Below are positions 50,325-59,763 of a stretch of 64,000 nt of DNA, in pieces (positions within the stretch are counted from its first letter, which is position 1; every line of letters starts with the position of its first letter). Source of the stretch: Gemmatimonadota bacterium (lineage in GTDB: Bacteria > Gemmatimonadota > Gemmatimonadetes > Longimicrobiales > Gaopeijiaceae); the NCBI GenBank assembly GCA_030827315.1, contig JAURER010000001.1, positions 62,001-126,000 on the forward strand, in the 5' to 3' direction. A program made the position numbers and the translations under genes. The notes under the pieces were generated by a model that was not told where the DNA came from, did no database searches, and worked only from the letters and a program-made list of their open reading frames with translations.

Positions 50325-51323
50325 ATGAGTGTCGACCTGCGTGGTCGCAGCTTCCTCAAGCTCCTCGACTTCACGCCCGAGGAGGCGATCCACTTCATCG
50401 ATCTGGCGGACGAACTCAAGGCGGCCAAGCACGCCGGGACCGAGACGAAGCGCCTTTCGGGGAAGAACATCGCGCTGATCTTCGAAAAGGGGTCCACGCG
50501 CACGCGCTGCGCATTCGAGGTCGCCGCGTGGGACCAGGGCGCTCATGCGGTCTACCTTGGCCCGACGGGTACCCAGATCGGACAGAAGGAGACGATGAAG
50601 GACACGGCGCGCGTGCTCGGGCGGATGTTCGATGCGATCGAATACCGCGGCTTCGCCCAGGAGACCGTCGAGGATCTCGCGCGGTACTCGGGCGTGCCGG
50701 TCTGGAACGGTCTGACCGACGACTTCCACCCGACGCAGATCCTGGCCGACGTGATGACCATGCGCGAGCACTCGGCACGTCCGCTGGGGGAGACCGCGTT
50801 CTGCTACCTGGGCGACGCCCGCTTCAACATGGGGAACTCGCTCATGGTGGGGGGCGCCCTGTTCGGAATGGACTTCCGCGTGGTGGCGCCGAAGGAGCTG
50901 TGGCCCGGTGAGGCGCTGGTGGAGCGCTGTCGCGCGCTGGCCGAAAAGACGGGGGGGCGGATCTCGCTCACGGACCGCATCGACGAGGGCGTCGCCGGGG
51001 CGGATTTCGTGCACACCGACGTCTGGGTCTCGATGGGCGAACCGGATTCCGTGTGGGCCGAGCGCATCGAGCTGCTGCGCGACTACCAAGTGAACGCGGA
51101 GGTCATGCGCGCCACCGGAAAGGCCGACGCGAAGTTCATGCACTGCCTGCCGGCGTTCCACAACCGGGACACCAAGGTCGGAGAGGAGATCTTCCAGAAG
51201 TTCGGCCTCGACGGACTCGAGGTCACGGAAGAGGTCTTCGAGTCGGAGCACTCCATCGTCTTCGACCAGGCGGAGAACCGCCTCCACACCATCAAGGCCA
51301 TCATGGTGGCGACGCTCGGCTGA
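50325..51323 (+). CDS. arcB: Ornithine carbamoyltransferase, catabolic context
   Basis: Phosphorolyses citrulline to ornithine and carbamoyl phosphate in the ADI pathway, or works in reverse for synthesis. The 332-residue product carries the carbamoyl-phosphate loop [27 protein letters not shown], and the ornithine-binding MHCLPAFHN. Length and the [24 protein letters not shown] block fit the ArcB/ArgI type. Placement between arcA and arcC supports the catabolic role. It could also serve arginine synthesis, as no other OTC gene is seen. Confidence 0.93.
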   Translation: MSVDLRGRSFLKLLDFTPEEAIHFIDLADELKAAKHAGTETKRLSGKNIALIFEKGSTRTRCAFEVAAWDQGAHAVYLGPTGTQIGQKETMKDTARVLGRMFDAIEYRGFAQETVEDLARYSGVPVWNGLTDDFHPTQILADVMTMREHSARPLGETAFCYLGDARFNMGNSLMVGGALFGMDFRVVAPKELWPGEALVERCRALAEKTGGRISLTDRIDEGVAGADFVHTDVWVSMGEPDSVWAERIELLRDYQVNAEVMRATGKADAKFMHCLPAFHNRDTKVGEEIFQKFGLDGLEVTEEVFESEHSIVFDQAENRLHTIKAIMVATLG

Positions 51324-51327
51324 GCCT

Positions 51328-52233
51328 GTGAGAGTCGTCGTCGCCCTCGGCGGCAACGCCCTTCTGCGGCGGGGCGAGCCCATGACGTCCGGCGCGCAGC
51401 GCAAGAACGTGCGGGCCGCCGCCCAGGCGCTCGCCCCGCTGGCGCTGGCGCACGAGCTGGTGGTCACGCACGGCAACGGGCCGCAGGTCGGACTGCTCGC
51501 CCTGCAGGCCGCGGCGCTGGACACCGGCGAGTCGACGCCGCTCGACATCCTCGGTGCCCAGAGCGAGGGCTGGATCGGGTACGTGATCGAACAGGAGATG
51601 GGCAACGTGCTCCCGTTCGAGAAGCCGCTCGCGACGGTCCTCACCATGATCGAGGTCGATGCCGACGACCCGGCATTCCACGAGCCGACCAAGCCCATCG
51701 GTCCCGTCTACACGGAAGCTCAGGCACGGGCGCTCGCGGAGCAGAGAGGATGGACGGTCGCCCCTGACGGGGAGCACTGGCGCCGCGTCGTCCCGTCGCC
51801 GCGTCCGAAACGCATCTTCGAGCGGCGGATCATCGAATGGCTGCTGGAGAAGGACACGGTCGTTATTTGCGCGGGTGGCGGGGGGATTCCCACCATGTAC
51901 CTTCCCGATGGTACCCTCGCGGGTGCGGAGGTCGTGGTCGACAAGGATCGTGCGAGCGCGCTGCTCGCTCGTGAGCTTCGGGCCGACTGCCTCGTGCTCG
52001 CGACGGACGTCGAGGGCGTATTCACGGACTGGGGCACGAGCGAGGAGCGCTTGATCGAGAGGACCACACCCGCCGCGCTGCGCGCGCTGCGATTTCCCGA
52101 GGGATCCATGGGTGCCAAGGTCGAGGCCGCATGCGACTTCACCGACGCGACCGGGCACCCCGCGGTGATCGGCTCGCTCGACCGCCTCGAGGATCTCGTG
52201 GCCGGTACCGCCGGTACCGTCGTGCTCGCCTGA
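51328..52233 (+). CDS. arcC: Carbamate kinase
   Basis: Makes ATP from carbamoyl phosphate, the energy-yielding last step of the ADI pathway. The 301-residue amino-acid-kinase fold protein shows [57 protein letters not shown] and [14 protein letters not shown]. It starts at GTG four bases after the arcB stop, with AGCCTG between, so it is closely coupled. Length is close to the usual 310. Confidence 0.95.
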   Translation: MRVVVALGGNALLRRGEPMTSGAQRKNVRAAAQALAPLALAHELVVTHGNGPQVGLLALQAAALDTGESTPLDILGAQSEGWIGYVIEQEMGNVLPFEKPLATVLTMIEVDADDPAFHEPTKPIGPVYTEAQARALAEQRGWTVAPDGEHWRRVVPSPRPKRIFERRIIEWLLEKDTVVICAGGGGIPTMYLPDGTLAGAEVVVDKDRASALLARELRADCLVLATDVEGVFTDWGTSEERLIERTTPAALRALRFPEGSMGAKVEAACDFTDATGHPAVIGSLDRLEDLVAGTAGTVVLA

Positions 52234-52241
52234 GGCCCGCC

Positions 52242-52541
52242 GTGTTCGACTTCCTGGACGGCGACGACCTCGACGACGGCGATGACGGCGACGACGGCGA
52301 CGACGGCGATGACGGCGACGACGGCGACGACGGCGACGCCTTCGACGCCGAACTCGCCGAAGCGACGATCGTCTACTGCCCCTACTGCGGCGAGAGCGTG
52401 GAACTCCTCTTGGACGCTTCGGGCGGCGAGACGCAGGAGTACGTGGAGGACTGCGAGGTCTGCTGTCAGCCGTGGTCCGTGCGCGTGACGATCGACCACG
52501 ACGGCGGTGCGCACGTCGACGTGAACGCTCTCGACGAGTAG
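52242..52541 (+). CDS. CPXCG-motif cysteine-rich protein with DDG repeats
   Basis: A small protein of 99 residues. The C-terminal part matches the CPXCG family: YCPYCGESVELLLDASGG, QEYVEDCEVCCQPW, a probable zinc ribbon with four or five Cys. The N-terminal third is a very acidic tract with six perfect Asp-Asp-Gly units at residues 11-28. The start is GTG, nine bases after arcC. Family members are small and of unknown function. The DDG tract is not part of the family as I know it. Confidence 0.8.
   Translation: MFDFLDGDDLDDGDDGDDGDDGDDGDDGDDGDAFDAELAEATIVYCPYCGESVELLLDASGGETQEYVEDCEVCCQPWSVRVTIDHDGGAHVDVNALDE
52272..52325 (+). repeat. Tandem 9-base repeat encoding (Asp-Asp-Gly)6
   Basis: Six copies of GAYGACGGC in perfect 9-base register, differing only at the third base of the first codon (GAC or GAT). 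It lies in frame inside the CPXCG gene, so copy-number change would add or remove DDG units without a frameshift. Confidence 0.85.
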
Positions 52542-52886
52542 GCGCTCACTTCACGATGGCCGCGAAGTCCGGCTTCGTGGCGCGCAGGATCTCCCGGGTG
52601 GCGTTGCTCGTCGCCTCGTCGAGGTGCGAGAAGTCTCCGCTGCGGTCCCGCCCTGTGAGCACGGCGTCGATCCTGCGGTAGATGCGACCGTGTTGTCGAT
52701 CTGCACTACAGTGCTGGGCAGAAGCTCGCCTTCTGCGACCCGGAGCCCGGACGTGTTATCGACTCGGGTCGACGGTGGGCAGTCCGCCGGTCTCTGGAGG
52801 GTTCGCGCGGCAGCGCGCGGGCGCGCTTGAGAGCTCCAGCCGGCACGATCGTGCGGCCGCGCGTCCCCCCACAAGAGGGAATGTCC
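52542..52886. other. Gene-poor region after the arc operon with a possible gene remnant
   Basis: This 345-base gap lies between convergent genes. At its left end the minus strand carries a 145-base coding-like fragment (52546-52690, separate entry). A 7-bp hairpin GCAGAAG/CTTCTGC at 52718-52736 may terminate the arc operon. The rest shows no gene or known signal. Confidence 0.5.
52546..52690 (-). pseudogene. Possible C-terminal fragment of an unknown protein
   Basis: The minus-strand frame ending in TGA at 52546 reads GRIYRRIDAVLTGRDRSG, DFSHLDEATSNATREIL and RATKPDFAAIVK before the stop. This has natural amino-acid composition and helix-like periodicity, unlike shadow frames. No start codon precedes it, and the frame degrades into Arg-rich sequence upstream, then a stop. 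I do not recognise the family. It may be the tail of a deleted gene. Confidence 0.4.
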
Positions 52887-53912
52887 CTACACAGTCGCCG
52901 CGGGTCCGCGCTCTGCAGGACGGAAGCGGTAGTGGCCGACGAGCCATTCCTCGCCCTCGCGGTAACCGAAGAGCTCCTCGCACGCGAGGTAGAAGAGGCG
53001 CCAGCGGTGGTACCACCGCGCGGCGTCGGCCCCGTAGGTGCCTCGGAGCACGGGCATGATCTCGTCTCGCCGGGCCTCGAGGTTCTCCCGCCACGCCTTC
53101 GCCGTGCGTCCGTAGTGGACGCCATTCACCGCCCATTCCTCCTCGATCACGAGGTCGTCCTCGAAACGGCGGAAGAGATCGAAGGCCGGCATGATGCCGC
53201 CGGTGAAGAAGTAGCGCCCCATCCAGTTGTCGTCGCCTTCCGTTTCAAACGGGTACGCGAAGCGGCGATGGCAGAAGACGTGGACGAAGAGACGCGCGTC
53301 GTCCTTCATCCAGCCGCGCACGCGCTGGAGCAGCTCGCGGTAGTTTCGCATGTGCTCGAACATCTCGACGCTGACCACGCGGTCGAAGCGCTGGTCGAGC
53401 GCCAGGTCGTTCATGTCGGCGGTGATCACGGTCACGTTCCCCGGCGCCCGGGACTCGATGAAGCGACGCTGCGGCGCGGAGTTCGATACGGCGGTAATGC
53501 GCGCGTTCGGGTACGTGCGGGCCATGTGCAGGGTCAGCGAGCCCCAGCCGCAGCCGAGCTCGAGAATCTGCATGCCGTCCGCGATTTGCGCGCGAGCGCA
53601 CGTCAGGTCGAGCATCGCCCGTTCGGCCTCGTCGAGTGTCCGGATCCCCTCCGGCCAGAGCGCGCCGCTGTACTTGAGGTGCGAGCCGAGGCAGAGCTCG
53701 AAGAACTCCGGGGGCAGCTCGTAGTGCTGCTCGTTCGCCTTTTCCGGAACGAGGGCCACCGGGCCGCTCCGGAGCTGCGAGGAGAATTCGTCGACCGACG
53801 GGCCCGACCCCGCTTCGCGCAGGCGCTGCTGGAGCAGGCGGCGCACGCCGAGGCGAAGCACGGGGAGCGGGACGAGACCCCGTTCCGCGAGGTGGATCGC
53901 GAGCCCGCTCAT
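52887..53912 (-). CDS. CFA-synthase-family SAM methyltransferase (second copy)
   Basis: A 341-residue SAM-dependent methyltransferase. Its blocks follow the cyclopropane fatty acid synthase family: NEQHYELPPEFFELCLGSHLKYSGALW, LDLTCARAQIADGMQILELGCGWGSLTLHMA, VVSVEMFEHMRNYRELL and FVHVFCHRRFAYPF. It lacks the N-terminal extension of full CFA synthases. It is the last gene of the five-gene lipid operon and overlaps the previous gene by ATGA. It likely methylates unsaturated acyl chains or their products in phospholipids. The ORF-track entry to 54596 is a shadow extension. Confidence 0.88.
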   Translation of the reverse strand: MSGLAIHLAERGLVPLPVLRLGVRRLLQQRLREAGSGPSVDEFSSQLRSGPVALVPEKANEQHYELPPEFFELCLGSHLKYSGALWPEGIRTLDEAERAMLDLTCARAQIADGMQILELGCGWGSLTLHMARTYPNARITAVSNSAPQRRFIESRAPGNVTVITADMNDLALDQRFDRVVSVEMFEHMRNYRELLQRVRGWMKDDARLFVHVFCHRRFAYPFETEGDDNWMGRYFFTGGIMPAFDLFRRFEDDLVIEEEWAVNGVHYGRTAKAWRENLEARRDEIMPVLRGTYGADAARWYHRWRLFYLACEELFGYREGEEWLVGHYRFRPAERGPAATV

Positions 53913-55156
53913 GCGACCGCCATCGACGGGAGCGCGACCGGCTGGGGGAGGTCTGCCGGGGCCGGCACGCGAGCCCTCGGCTTGGCGAAGAGGAACTGGA
54001 CGCTGCCGAGCACCGCCTCGTCGAAACCGCCCTCGCAGTAGCAGAAGTAGAACTCCCACAGCCTCCGGAAGCGCTCGTCGAAGCCGAGCGCGGCGATCGA
54101 CTCCCACGCGTCGAGGAAGCGGTGGCGCCAGCGGCGCAGCGTCTCCCCGTAATGCGGCGTCATGTCGTCGAAGTGCACGAGCCGGAGGTCGGTGGGGGCG
54201 GCGGCCCCGGTAAGCGCCGACACGGACGGGATGCAGCTCCCTGGGAAGATGTAGCGCTTGATGAAGTCGACTTCCCTGCGGGCGCTCTCGTAAAACCGGT
54301 CCTGGATGGTGATGGCCTGAATGGCCGCGAGCCCGTGCGGGCGAAGCAGCTCCGCGCAGCGCCGGAAGTAGGTCCCGAAATACTGATGCCCGACAGCCTC
54401 GATCATCTCGATGGAAACGAGCTTGTCGTACGTCCCGTCGAGGTTGCGGTAGTCCCGCAGGAGCACCTCGACCCGCTCCTCGAGCCCGGCATCCCGGATG
54501 CGCTCGGTCGCCAGCGCGTGCTGTTCGCGCGAGATCGTCGTGGTCGTCACGCGGCAGCCGTAGGTGCCCGCCGCGTGCAGCGCGAAGCCTCCCCAACCGG
54601 TTCCGATCTCCACCACGTGGTCGTCAGGCCCGATGGCGAGCTTGCGGCACAGGCGGTCGTACTTCGCGATGGATGCGTCCTTCATGCTCGAGCCGGGTCG
54701 CTCGAACACGCCGGCCGAGTAGGTGAGCGTCTCGTCGAGGAAGAGCCGGAAGAAGTCGTTGCCCAGATCGTAGTGTGCCCGGATGTTGCGCTTCGAGCCT
54801 TCGGGCGTGTTGCGGTTCCACGCGTGGAGCGCCTTGCGCAGTGGCTGCGCGAGGCGGGCGGGTCCGGTCTCGAGGCCGTCGAGGATCTCTCGATTCCTGA
54901 CGAAGAGTCGAACGAGCTCGGTCAGGTCGGGGGTCGTCCAGTCGCCCGCGACCCAGGACTCTGCGGCGCCCAGGTGGCCGCCAAGCGCCACCGCACGCCA
55001 GAAGGCAGGGTCCCGAACCGTAACATGCGCGTGCAGCCCGTCGCCGGATCCGTACGCCCTCGAGGTGCCGTCGGCAGTCACCGTGAGGCGACCCTCGTGA
55101 AGTCCTGCGAGTCCGGAGCGCACCGCGCGCTCTGCGATTCCGTCGATCAAGCTCAT
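53909..55156 (-). CDS. Cyclopropane-fatty-acyl-phospholipid synthase-like methyltransferase
   Basis: Full-length member of the CFA synthase family, 415 residues. An N-terminal lipid-binding-like region ([38 protein letters not shown]) precedes the methyltransferase core: [63 protein letters not shown] and [14 protein letters not shown]. The substrate is a cis double bond in a membrane phospholipid acyl chain; the product may be cyclopropane or a methylated chain. It overlaps DUF1365 and the next methyltransferase by ATGA. Two such enzymes in one operon suggest distinct steps. Confidence 0.92.
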   Translation of the reverse strand: MSLIDGIAERAVRSGLAGLHEGRLTVTADGTSRAYGSGDGLHAHVTVRDPAFWRAVALGGHLGAAESWVAGDWTTPDLTELVRLFVRNREILDGLETGPARLAQPLRKALHAWNRNTPEGSKRNIRAHYDLGNDFFRLFLDETLTYSAGVFERPGSSMKDASIAKYDRLCRKLAIGPDDHVVEIGTGWGGFALHAAGTYGCRVTTTTISREQHALATERIRDAGLEERVEVLLRDYRNLDGTYDKLVSIEMIEAVGHQYFGTYFRRCAELLRPHGLAAIQAITIQDRFYESARREVDFIKRYIFPGSCIPSVSALTGAAAPTDLRLVHFDDMTPHYGETLRRWRHRFLDAWESIAALGFDERFRRLWEFYFCYCEGGFDEAVLGSVQFLFAKPRARVPAPADLPQPVALPSMAVA

Positions 55157-55953
55157 GAAGTTCGTCGTGCTGGATGTGGGAAGAACGGCGTGCGCTTGAG
55201 CCAGAGCCGCAACGCCTGCCAGTAGATGCCGAGCGCGATGCGCGCCGTGAGGAGGGGGTACGTCGCGAGGGCGGACGCGAGCGAGGCGCCCGAGATCTCG
55301 TGCCGCCGCAGCGAAAGCGAAGCGTCGAACACCTTCCCGGACGGGTCGCGGTTCTCCATGTGCACCCGAAGCGTCTCGCCCGGCGCCGTGAACTGCCAGC
55401 CGTACTCGTGGTCCATGTCCATGAACGGCGAGACGTGAAAGGCCTTCTCGAACCGATGATTCCGGTCGGTGGCGGCGTCGCCGGGGCGGGCGGGCGCACC
55501 GTCGGCGGAGACGGCGTAGGTGTGCCGCTCGCCCCACGGCGTGTTGGTGATCTCGGCCAGGATCGTCTCGACGCGCGCTCCGTCCGCGGAAAAGCAGTAG
55601 TAGAACGTGACGGGATTCTGGATGTAGCCGAAGTACCGGAGGTGCGTGAGCATCCGGACGGGCCCCGCCGGGCGTCGACCCGTGAGCTCCTCCGCCCGAT
55701 CGAGGACGGCGTCGGCGAGGGGCACGGTCGGGTCGCCCAGGTAGTCGGCCCGGCGGAAGCGGGCGAGCGCGGGGCGGCGCACGGACCAGAGCCATCGCCC
55801 GTCGAAGACACGGTCGAGCTCGTCGAGATCCAGGTACATCATGAAGACCCGGTAGGTGAAGACATGCGGACGTGGAGCGTGTCGCGCGTGCGTCACGGTG
55901 CCCCGGTACACGGCGCTTCTGAGGCGCGGGCCCTCGCCCGCCCGGGCGCTCAC
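55153..55953 (-). CDS. DUF1365 family protein
   Basis: A 266-residue protein of unknown biochemical function that is almost always encoded beside an FAD oxidoreductase and a CFA-like methyltransferase, as here. Typical blocks are [84 protein letters not shown]. The GTG start overlaps the upstream stop (GTGA). A role in acyl-chain modification is inferred from this association. The ORF-track extension to 56577 reads through the FAD gene. Confidence 0.9.
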   Translation of the reverse strand: MSARAGEGPRLRSAVYRGTVTHARHAPRPHVFTYRVFMMYLDLDELDRVFDGRWLWSVRRPALARFRRADYLGDPTVPLADAVLDRAEELTGRRPAGPVRMLTHLRYFGYIQNPVTFYYCFSADGARVETILAEITNTPWGERHTYAVSADGAPARPGDAATDRNHRFEKAFHVSPFMDMDHEYGWQFTAPGETLRVHMENRDPSGKVFDASLSLRRHEISGASLASALATYPLLTARIALGIYWQALRLWLKRTPFFPHPARRTS

Positions 55954-57182
55954 AGCGTCGCCCCGAAGGACTCCGCCACGCGCACGCCGCTGCGGGTGCC
56001 GTCTTCGTGGAAGCCGTATCCCCAGTAGGCTCCGCAGAAGTGCGTTCGGCCGACGCCGCTGATCTCGGCATGGCGTTCCTGCGCGGAGAAGCCCTCCGTC
56101 GTGTAGGCCGGGTGGTGGTACGTGGTGCGGTACACGATCGACGACGGGTCGATGGCGTCGGTCGCGTTGAGGGTGACGCACCACGTGCGCGGGCCGGAGA
56201 GGGACTGGAGCACGTTCATATTGTACGTCACCGTCGCCGGCTCCGACGGCGCCCCCCGGAGCCAGTAATTCCAGGCACCCCAGGCGCGACGGCGGCGGGG
56301 CAGCACCGAGGTATCCGTGTGAAGCACGACGTCGTTGGCCTGGTACGGCATCGCCCCGAGCACGTCGCGCTCGAGCGGGCTCGGGTCGGCCAGCACGGCC
56401 AGGGCCTGGTCCGAGTGACAGGCGAGCACGACGTGGTCGAAGTGCTCCCCATCGACCGTGACGTGGTCTGCCGCGCGCGCGACGCGCCGGACGGGCGTGC
56501 CCACGCGGATGCGGTCGCGAAACGGTGCGACCAGACGCTCGACGTACCGGTTCGACCCGCCGGACACGACCCGCCACTGGGGCCGATCGTCCACGGTGAG
56601 CATCCCGTGGTTCTCGAAGAAGCGCACGAAGAAGGCCGCGGGCATCTCGAGCACCTGGTTCCTCGGGACGGACCAGAGGGCGGAGCCCATCGGGAGCAGG
56701 TAGTGCTCGGCCAGGCGACCTCCGTAGCCTGCGGACTCGATGTACGCGCCGAGCGTGGTGTCGGCCGGAGCCGAACGGAGCGCGTCCGCGGCGTCGCGGT
56801 TGAACCGCAGGATGTCCCTCAGCATGAGGAGGAAGGAGGGACTCAGCAGGTTGCGGCGCTGGACGAAGAGCTGGGCGGTGGTCGATCCGTTGTACTCGAG
56901 TCCGCTGGCGTCGCAGCGGACGCTGAAGCTCATGTTCGAGGGGTGCGTCTTCACCTCGAGTCGCTGCAGAAGCCGCGTAAAGAGCGGGTAGTTGCGCTCG
57001 TTGTAGACGATGAAGCCCGTGTCCACGGAATCGACGCCACCGCCGGGGCGCGGCACGTCGATCGTGTTCACGTGACCGCCGATGCGGTCCGCCCCTTCGA
57101 ACACGGTCACCTCGTGATCCCGGTGGAGGAGGTGTGCGACCACCAGGCCCGACACCCCCGATCCGACGATGGCGATCCTCAT
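55950..57182 (-). CDS. FAD/NAD(P)-binding oxidoreductase of the amine oxidase superfamily
   Basis: A 410-residue flavoprotein with the N-terminal fold [19 protein letters not shown] and [11 protein letters not shown], and a C-terminal FAD contact [17 protein letters not shown]. The middle reads [22 protein letters not shown], characteristic of the group paired with DUF1365 and CFA-like methyltransferases. In Rhodobacter, similar genes belong to the singlet-oxygen regulon and to furan fatty acid synthesis. It probably oxidises or desaturates a modified acyl chain; this is inference. It follows the desaturase after 13 bases. Confidence 0.88.
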   Translation of the reverse strand: MRIAIVGSGVSGLVVAHLLHRDHEVTVFEGADRIGGHVNTIDVPRPGGGVDSVDTGFIVYNERNYPLFTRLLQRLEVKTHPSNMSFSVRCDASGLEYNGSTTAQLFVQRRNLLSPSFLLMLRDILRFNRDAADALRSAPADTTLGAYIESAGYGGRLAEHYLLPMGSALWSVPRNQVLEMPAAFFVRFFENHGMLTVDDRPQWRVVSGGSNRYVERLVAPFRDRIRVGTPVRRVARAADHVTVDGEHFDHVVLACHSDQALAVLADPSPLERDVLGAMPYQANDVVLHTDTSVLPRRRRAWGAWNYWLRGAPSEPATVTYNMNVLQSLSGPRTWCVTLNATDAIDPSSIVYRTTYHHPAYTTEGFSAQERHAEISGVGRTHFCGAYWGYGFHEDGTRSGVRVAESFGATL

Positions 57183-57195
57183 CGGACGAGCGCGC

Positions 57196-58083
57196 TCAGG
57201 TCGCCTCGAAGGCGCGGCGTGGCGGCTGTCGCAGATCGGAGATGACGCCGACCCTCTGGAGCGCGAGCAGACCGTAGTACGTGAGATCGATCTCCCACCA
57301 GAAGAAGCCCTGACGAGCGGAGCCCGGGTACTTGTGGTGGTTGTTGTGCCACCCCTCGCCGAAGGTCACGAGCGCGAGCAGGAGCGAGTTGCGGCTGTCG
57401 TCTCCCGTGTCGTAGCGCTGCGTGCCGAGCTGGTGGGCGAGCGAGTTGATGAAGCAGGTGCAGTGGAAGAGGACCACCGTGCTGATGAAGAAGCCCCACA
57501 CCAGCATCTGCGCGCCGCCGAGCACGAAGAGCGCCGCGGCCAGCGCGAAGGGCACGAGCACGTCGAAGCGATCGAGGAAGCGGAGCTCCGGGAACTTCGC
57601 CAGGTCCCGCACCTCCTCGAGGGCGGTCGGGAAATTGCCCGGGGCGGTGATCCACCCCATGTGGGCCCACCAGAAGCCGTGGTGCCGCGGCGAGTGCACG
57701 TCGTGCTCCGTGTCGGAGTGACGGTGATGTCGCCGGTGGTGCGCCGCCCACCAGAGTGGGCCGCGCTGGGCCGACGACGCGCCGATGACGGCGAAGGCAA
57801 ACTGCGCCGCCCGGGAGGTACGATACGACCGGTGGGAGAAGTAGCGGTGGTAGAAGCCCGTGATGGCGAACATGCGCACGGCGTAGAGCGCGGCCGCGAC
57901 TCCGATGGCCGTCCAGCTCCACCCGACCCACACGACGCCCAGGCAGGCTGCGTGAACGGCGATGAAGGGGATGACGCGGTACCAGTCGACGACCGTCGTG
58001 TCGGTCATCGCCTCACGGTCGACGGCGGAGGTGTCGAACCAGAGGACGATCTTCTTCAGCAGTGCGGTGATGCCCTGTGCCAT
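57196..58083 (-). CDS. Acyl-CoA / acyl-lipid delta-9-type desaturase
   Basis: Membrane di-iron desaturase of 295 residues. The three histidine boxes are complete: HRYFSH, HHRRHH and EGWHNNHH, within four hydrophobic segments. It belongs to the stearoyl-CoA desaturase-like group. As first gene of the operon it would provide the cis-unsaturated chains used by the methyltransferases downstream. The promoter must lie in the 182-base gap shared with the DUF4159 gene; no clear minus-strand match was found. Confidence 0.93.
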   Translation of the reverse strand: MAQGITALLKKIVLWFDTSAVDREAMTDTTVVDWYRVIPFIAVHAACLGVVWVGWSWTAIGVAAALYAVRMFAITGFYHRYFSHRSYRTSRAAQFAFAVIGASSAQRGPLWWAAHHRRHHRHSDTEHDVHSPRHHGFWWAHMGWITAPGNFPTALEEVRDLAKFPELRFLDRFDVLVPFALAAALFVLGGAQMLVWGFFISTVVLFHCTCFINSLAHQLGTQRYDTGDDSRNSLLLALVTFGEGWHNNHHKYPGSARQGFFWWEIDLTYYGLLALQRVGVISDLRQPPRRAFEAT

Positions 58084-58206
58084 TCGGTCGAGTTGCTCCT
58101 CGAGCTGTCGTGGGGACGATTCCGGCCCGGCTTCGGGCGACCCGGGGCATTATGGGAAGTGTTGAGCGGAGATGATAGCGTGACGTGGTGAGGAAGTTCC
58201 GGTTCT

Positions 58207-58236
58207 TTGGCTGGTTACACCCTCGCGCGGTATGAT
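58207..58236 (+). promoter_or_regulatory. Candidate promoter for the DUF4159 gene
   Basis: TTGGCT, 18 bases and TATGAT. The transcript start would be near 58243 and the ATG follows at 58266. The -10 is good, the -35 weak. Confidence 0.45.
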
Positions 58237-58265
58237 GCCGAATCGATCTCCCGAGCCCGTCGAGG

Positions 58266-59141
58266 ATGCGTTTGCCCAAGGAGCGTTCGCTACGCCGCCA
58301 CGCCGCGCTCCGCCTCACCCTGCTCCCGCTTGTGCTCGTGGCGCTACTGACCGGCTTCCAGGAGCGACCGCGGAGGTTCTGGGGCGGGGGCGGATGGAGA
58401 TCCGCGCCGCACCGCGAAGGCCTGCCGTCGGCGGCCAACGGGGTCACGGACCGGCGCTTCACCTTCTGCCGGCTGCTCTACCAGAGCGTGCGGCGTGAAC
58501 CGATGGGCCACGGGTGGAACACCGACTACCCGGGGTCCGACTGGAATTTCATGGAGCGCCTCGCCGAGCTCACGACGGTACCCACCGCGGTGTGGGCCGA
58601 CGGCCAGCCCGGCTTCGCGGTCGTCCGGCCCGGGCAGGACGAGCTCTTCGAGTGCCCCTTCCTCTTCGCGTCCGACGTAGGCACCGCGCGGTTCGGCGAA
58701 GACGAGGTGGAGCGGCTGCGCACGTACTTCCGGAAGGGCGGCACCCTCTGGGTCGACGACTTTTGGGGCCCGTGGGCCTGGGAGTCCTGGGCCGCCGAGA
58801 TCGGGCGCGTCCTGCCCGGTCTCGCGATCGTGGACGTCGAGGAAGGGCACATGATCCTGGAGGCGCTCTACGAGGTGTCCGCGGTTCCGCAGGTCCCTTC
58901 GATCCAGTTCTGGCGCCGCAGCGGCGGACGCGAGACCTCCGAGCAGGGGCAGGCGAGCTCGGAGCCGCACCTGCGCGCCATCTTCGACGAGCGCGGCCGT
59001 CCGCTGGTGATCATGACCCACAACACGGACGTGGCCGACGGGTGGGAGCGTGAGGGAGAGGACGACGCGTTCTTCTTCGCGTTCTCACCCGATGCGTACG
59101 CGCTCGGCATCAACATCGTCCTCTTCACGCTGAGCCGCTGA
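58266..59141 (+). CDS. DUF4159 domain protein, exported
   Basis: A 291-residue protein with a basic N-terminus and signal or anchor helix (LTLLPLVLVALLTGF). The DUF4159 pattern is visible: FTFCRLLYQSVRREPMGHGWNTDYPGSDWNFMERLAELT, then CPFLFASDVGTARFGEDEVERLRTYFRKGGTLWVDDFWG, typical of this family with a glutamine-amidotransferase-like Rossmann core. Function is unknown; in other bacteria it accompanies MoxR/DUF58 genes, absent here. It converges with msrQ, whose last 57 bases overlap its 3' end on the other strand. Confidence 0.85.
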   Translation: MRLPKERSLRRHAALRLTLLPLVLVALLTGFQERPRRFWGGGGWRSAPHREGLPSAANGVTDRRFTFCRLLYQSVRREPMGHGWNTDYPGSDWNFMERLAELTTVPTAVWADGQPGFAVVRPGQDELFECPFLFASDVGTARFGEDEVERLRTYFRKGGTLWVDDFWGPWAWESWAAEIGRVLPGLAIVDVEEGHMILEALYEVSAVPQVPSIQFWRRSGGRETSEQGQASSEPHLRAIFDERGRPLVIMTHNTDVADGWEREGEDDAFFFAFSPDAYALGINIVLFTLSR

Positions 59142-59750
59142 CCGGCCGCCGCCGGGGGCGGGTCTCGGCGCCGCGAACCTCGGATGCCGCGCCACGAGCA
59201 GGACCGCGAGGCCCGCCGCGAAGGCGAGCGGCAGCCGCACGTCGGCCTTCACGAGCCAGTAGTAGTGCACGACGCCGAGCGTCGCGGCGACATAGACACC
59301 CCGGTGGAGCTTCCCCCAGCGCTTCCCGAGCCGACGGATCCAGCCGCGCGTCGATGTCACGGCGAGCGGCACGAGTACGAGCAGCGCGGCCATGCCCACG
59401 GTGATGAACCTCCGCTCGGCGATGTCGTCGAGCATCCAGCGGACATTGAATACCATGTCGAACACGAACCAGATGCCGAAGTGGGCGAGCGCGTAGAAGA
59501 ACGCGAAGAGCCCGACGGGACGCCGCAGCCGGATGATCGGGTTCCAGCCGGTGATACGGCGGAGCGGGGTGATCGAGAGGGTGATCATCAGCAGCACCAG
59601 GGCCGTCATCCCGGTCCAGTGCGTGAGCATCTCGATGGGGTTCGCTCCCAGACCGCCCGTGAGGACGCCGTGCACGAGCCTGATGCCGGGCGCGAGCGCT
59701 CCGACCCAGAGGGCGAGCTTGAGCGCGAGCACCGCGCGCTGGGCCGTCAT
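59085..59750 (-). CDS. msrQ: Heme-binding membrane subunit of methionine sulfoxide reductase
   Basis: Passes electrons through the inner membrane to periplasmic MsrP. The 221-residue product has six helices with the YedZ/MsrQ blocks: LTHWTGMTALVLLMITLSITPLRRI, RRPVGLFAFFYALAHFGIWF and GKRWGKLHRGVYVAATLGVVHYYWLVKAD, which hold the heme-ligand histidines. A Pro/Arg/Glu-rich tail of about 35 residues overlaps the DUF4159 gene end. msrP is 13 bases upstream in the same operon. Confidence 0.93.
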   Translation of the reverse strand: MTAQRAVLALKLALWVGALAPGIRLVHGVLTGGLGANPIEMLTHWTGMTALVLLMITLSITPLRRITGWNPIIRLRRPVGLFAFFYALAHFGIWFVFDMVFNVRWMLDDIAERRFITVGMAALLVLVPLAVTSTRGWIRRLGKRWGKLHRGVYVAATLGVVHYYWLVKADVRLPLAFAAGLAVLLVARHPRFAAPRPAPGGGRSAAQREEDDVDAERVRIG

Positions 59751-59763
59751 CGGCGTGGGGGTG

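Noticed and set aside
52272-52325. CRISPR-like or intergenic satellite array
   Set aside because: The repeat is a 9-base in-frame codon repeat inside a gene with no spacers.
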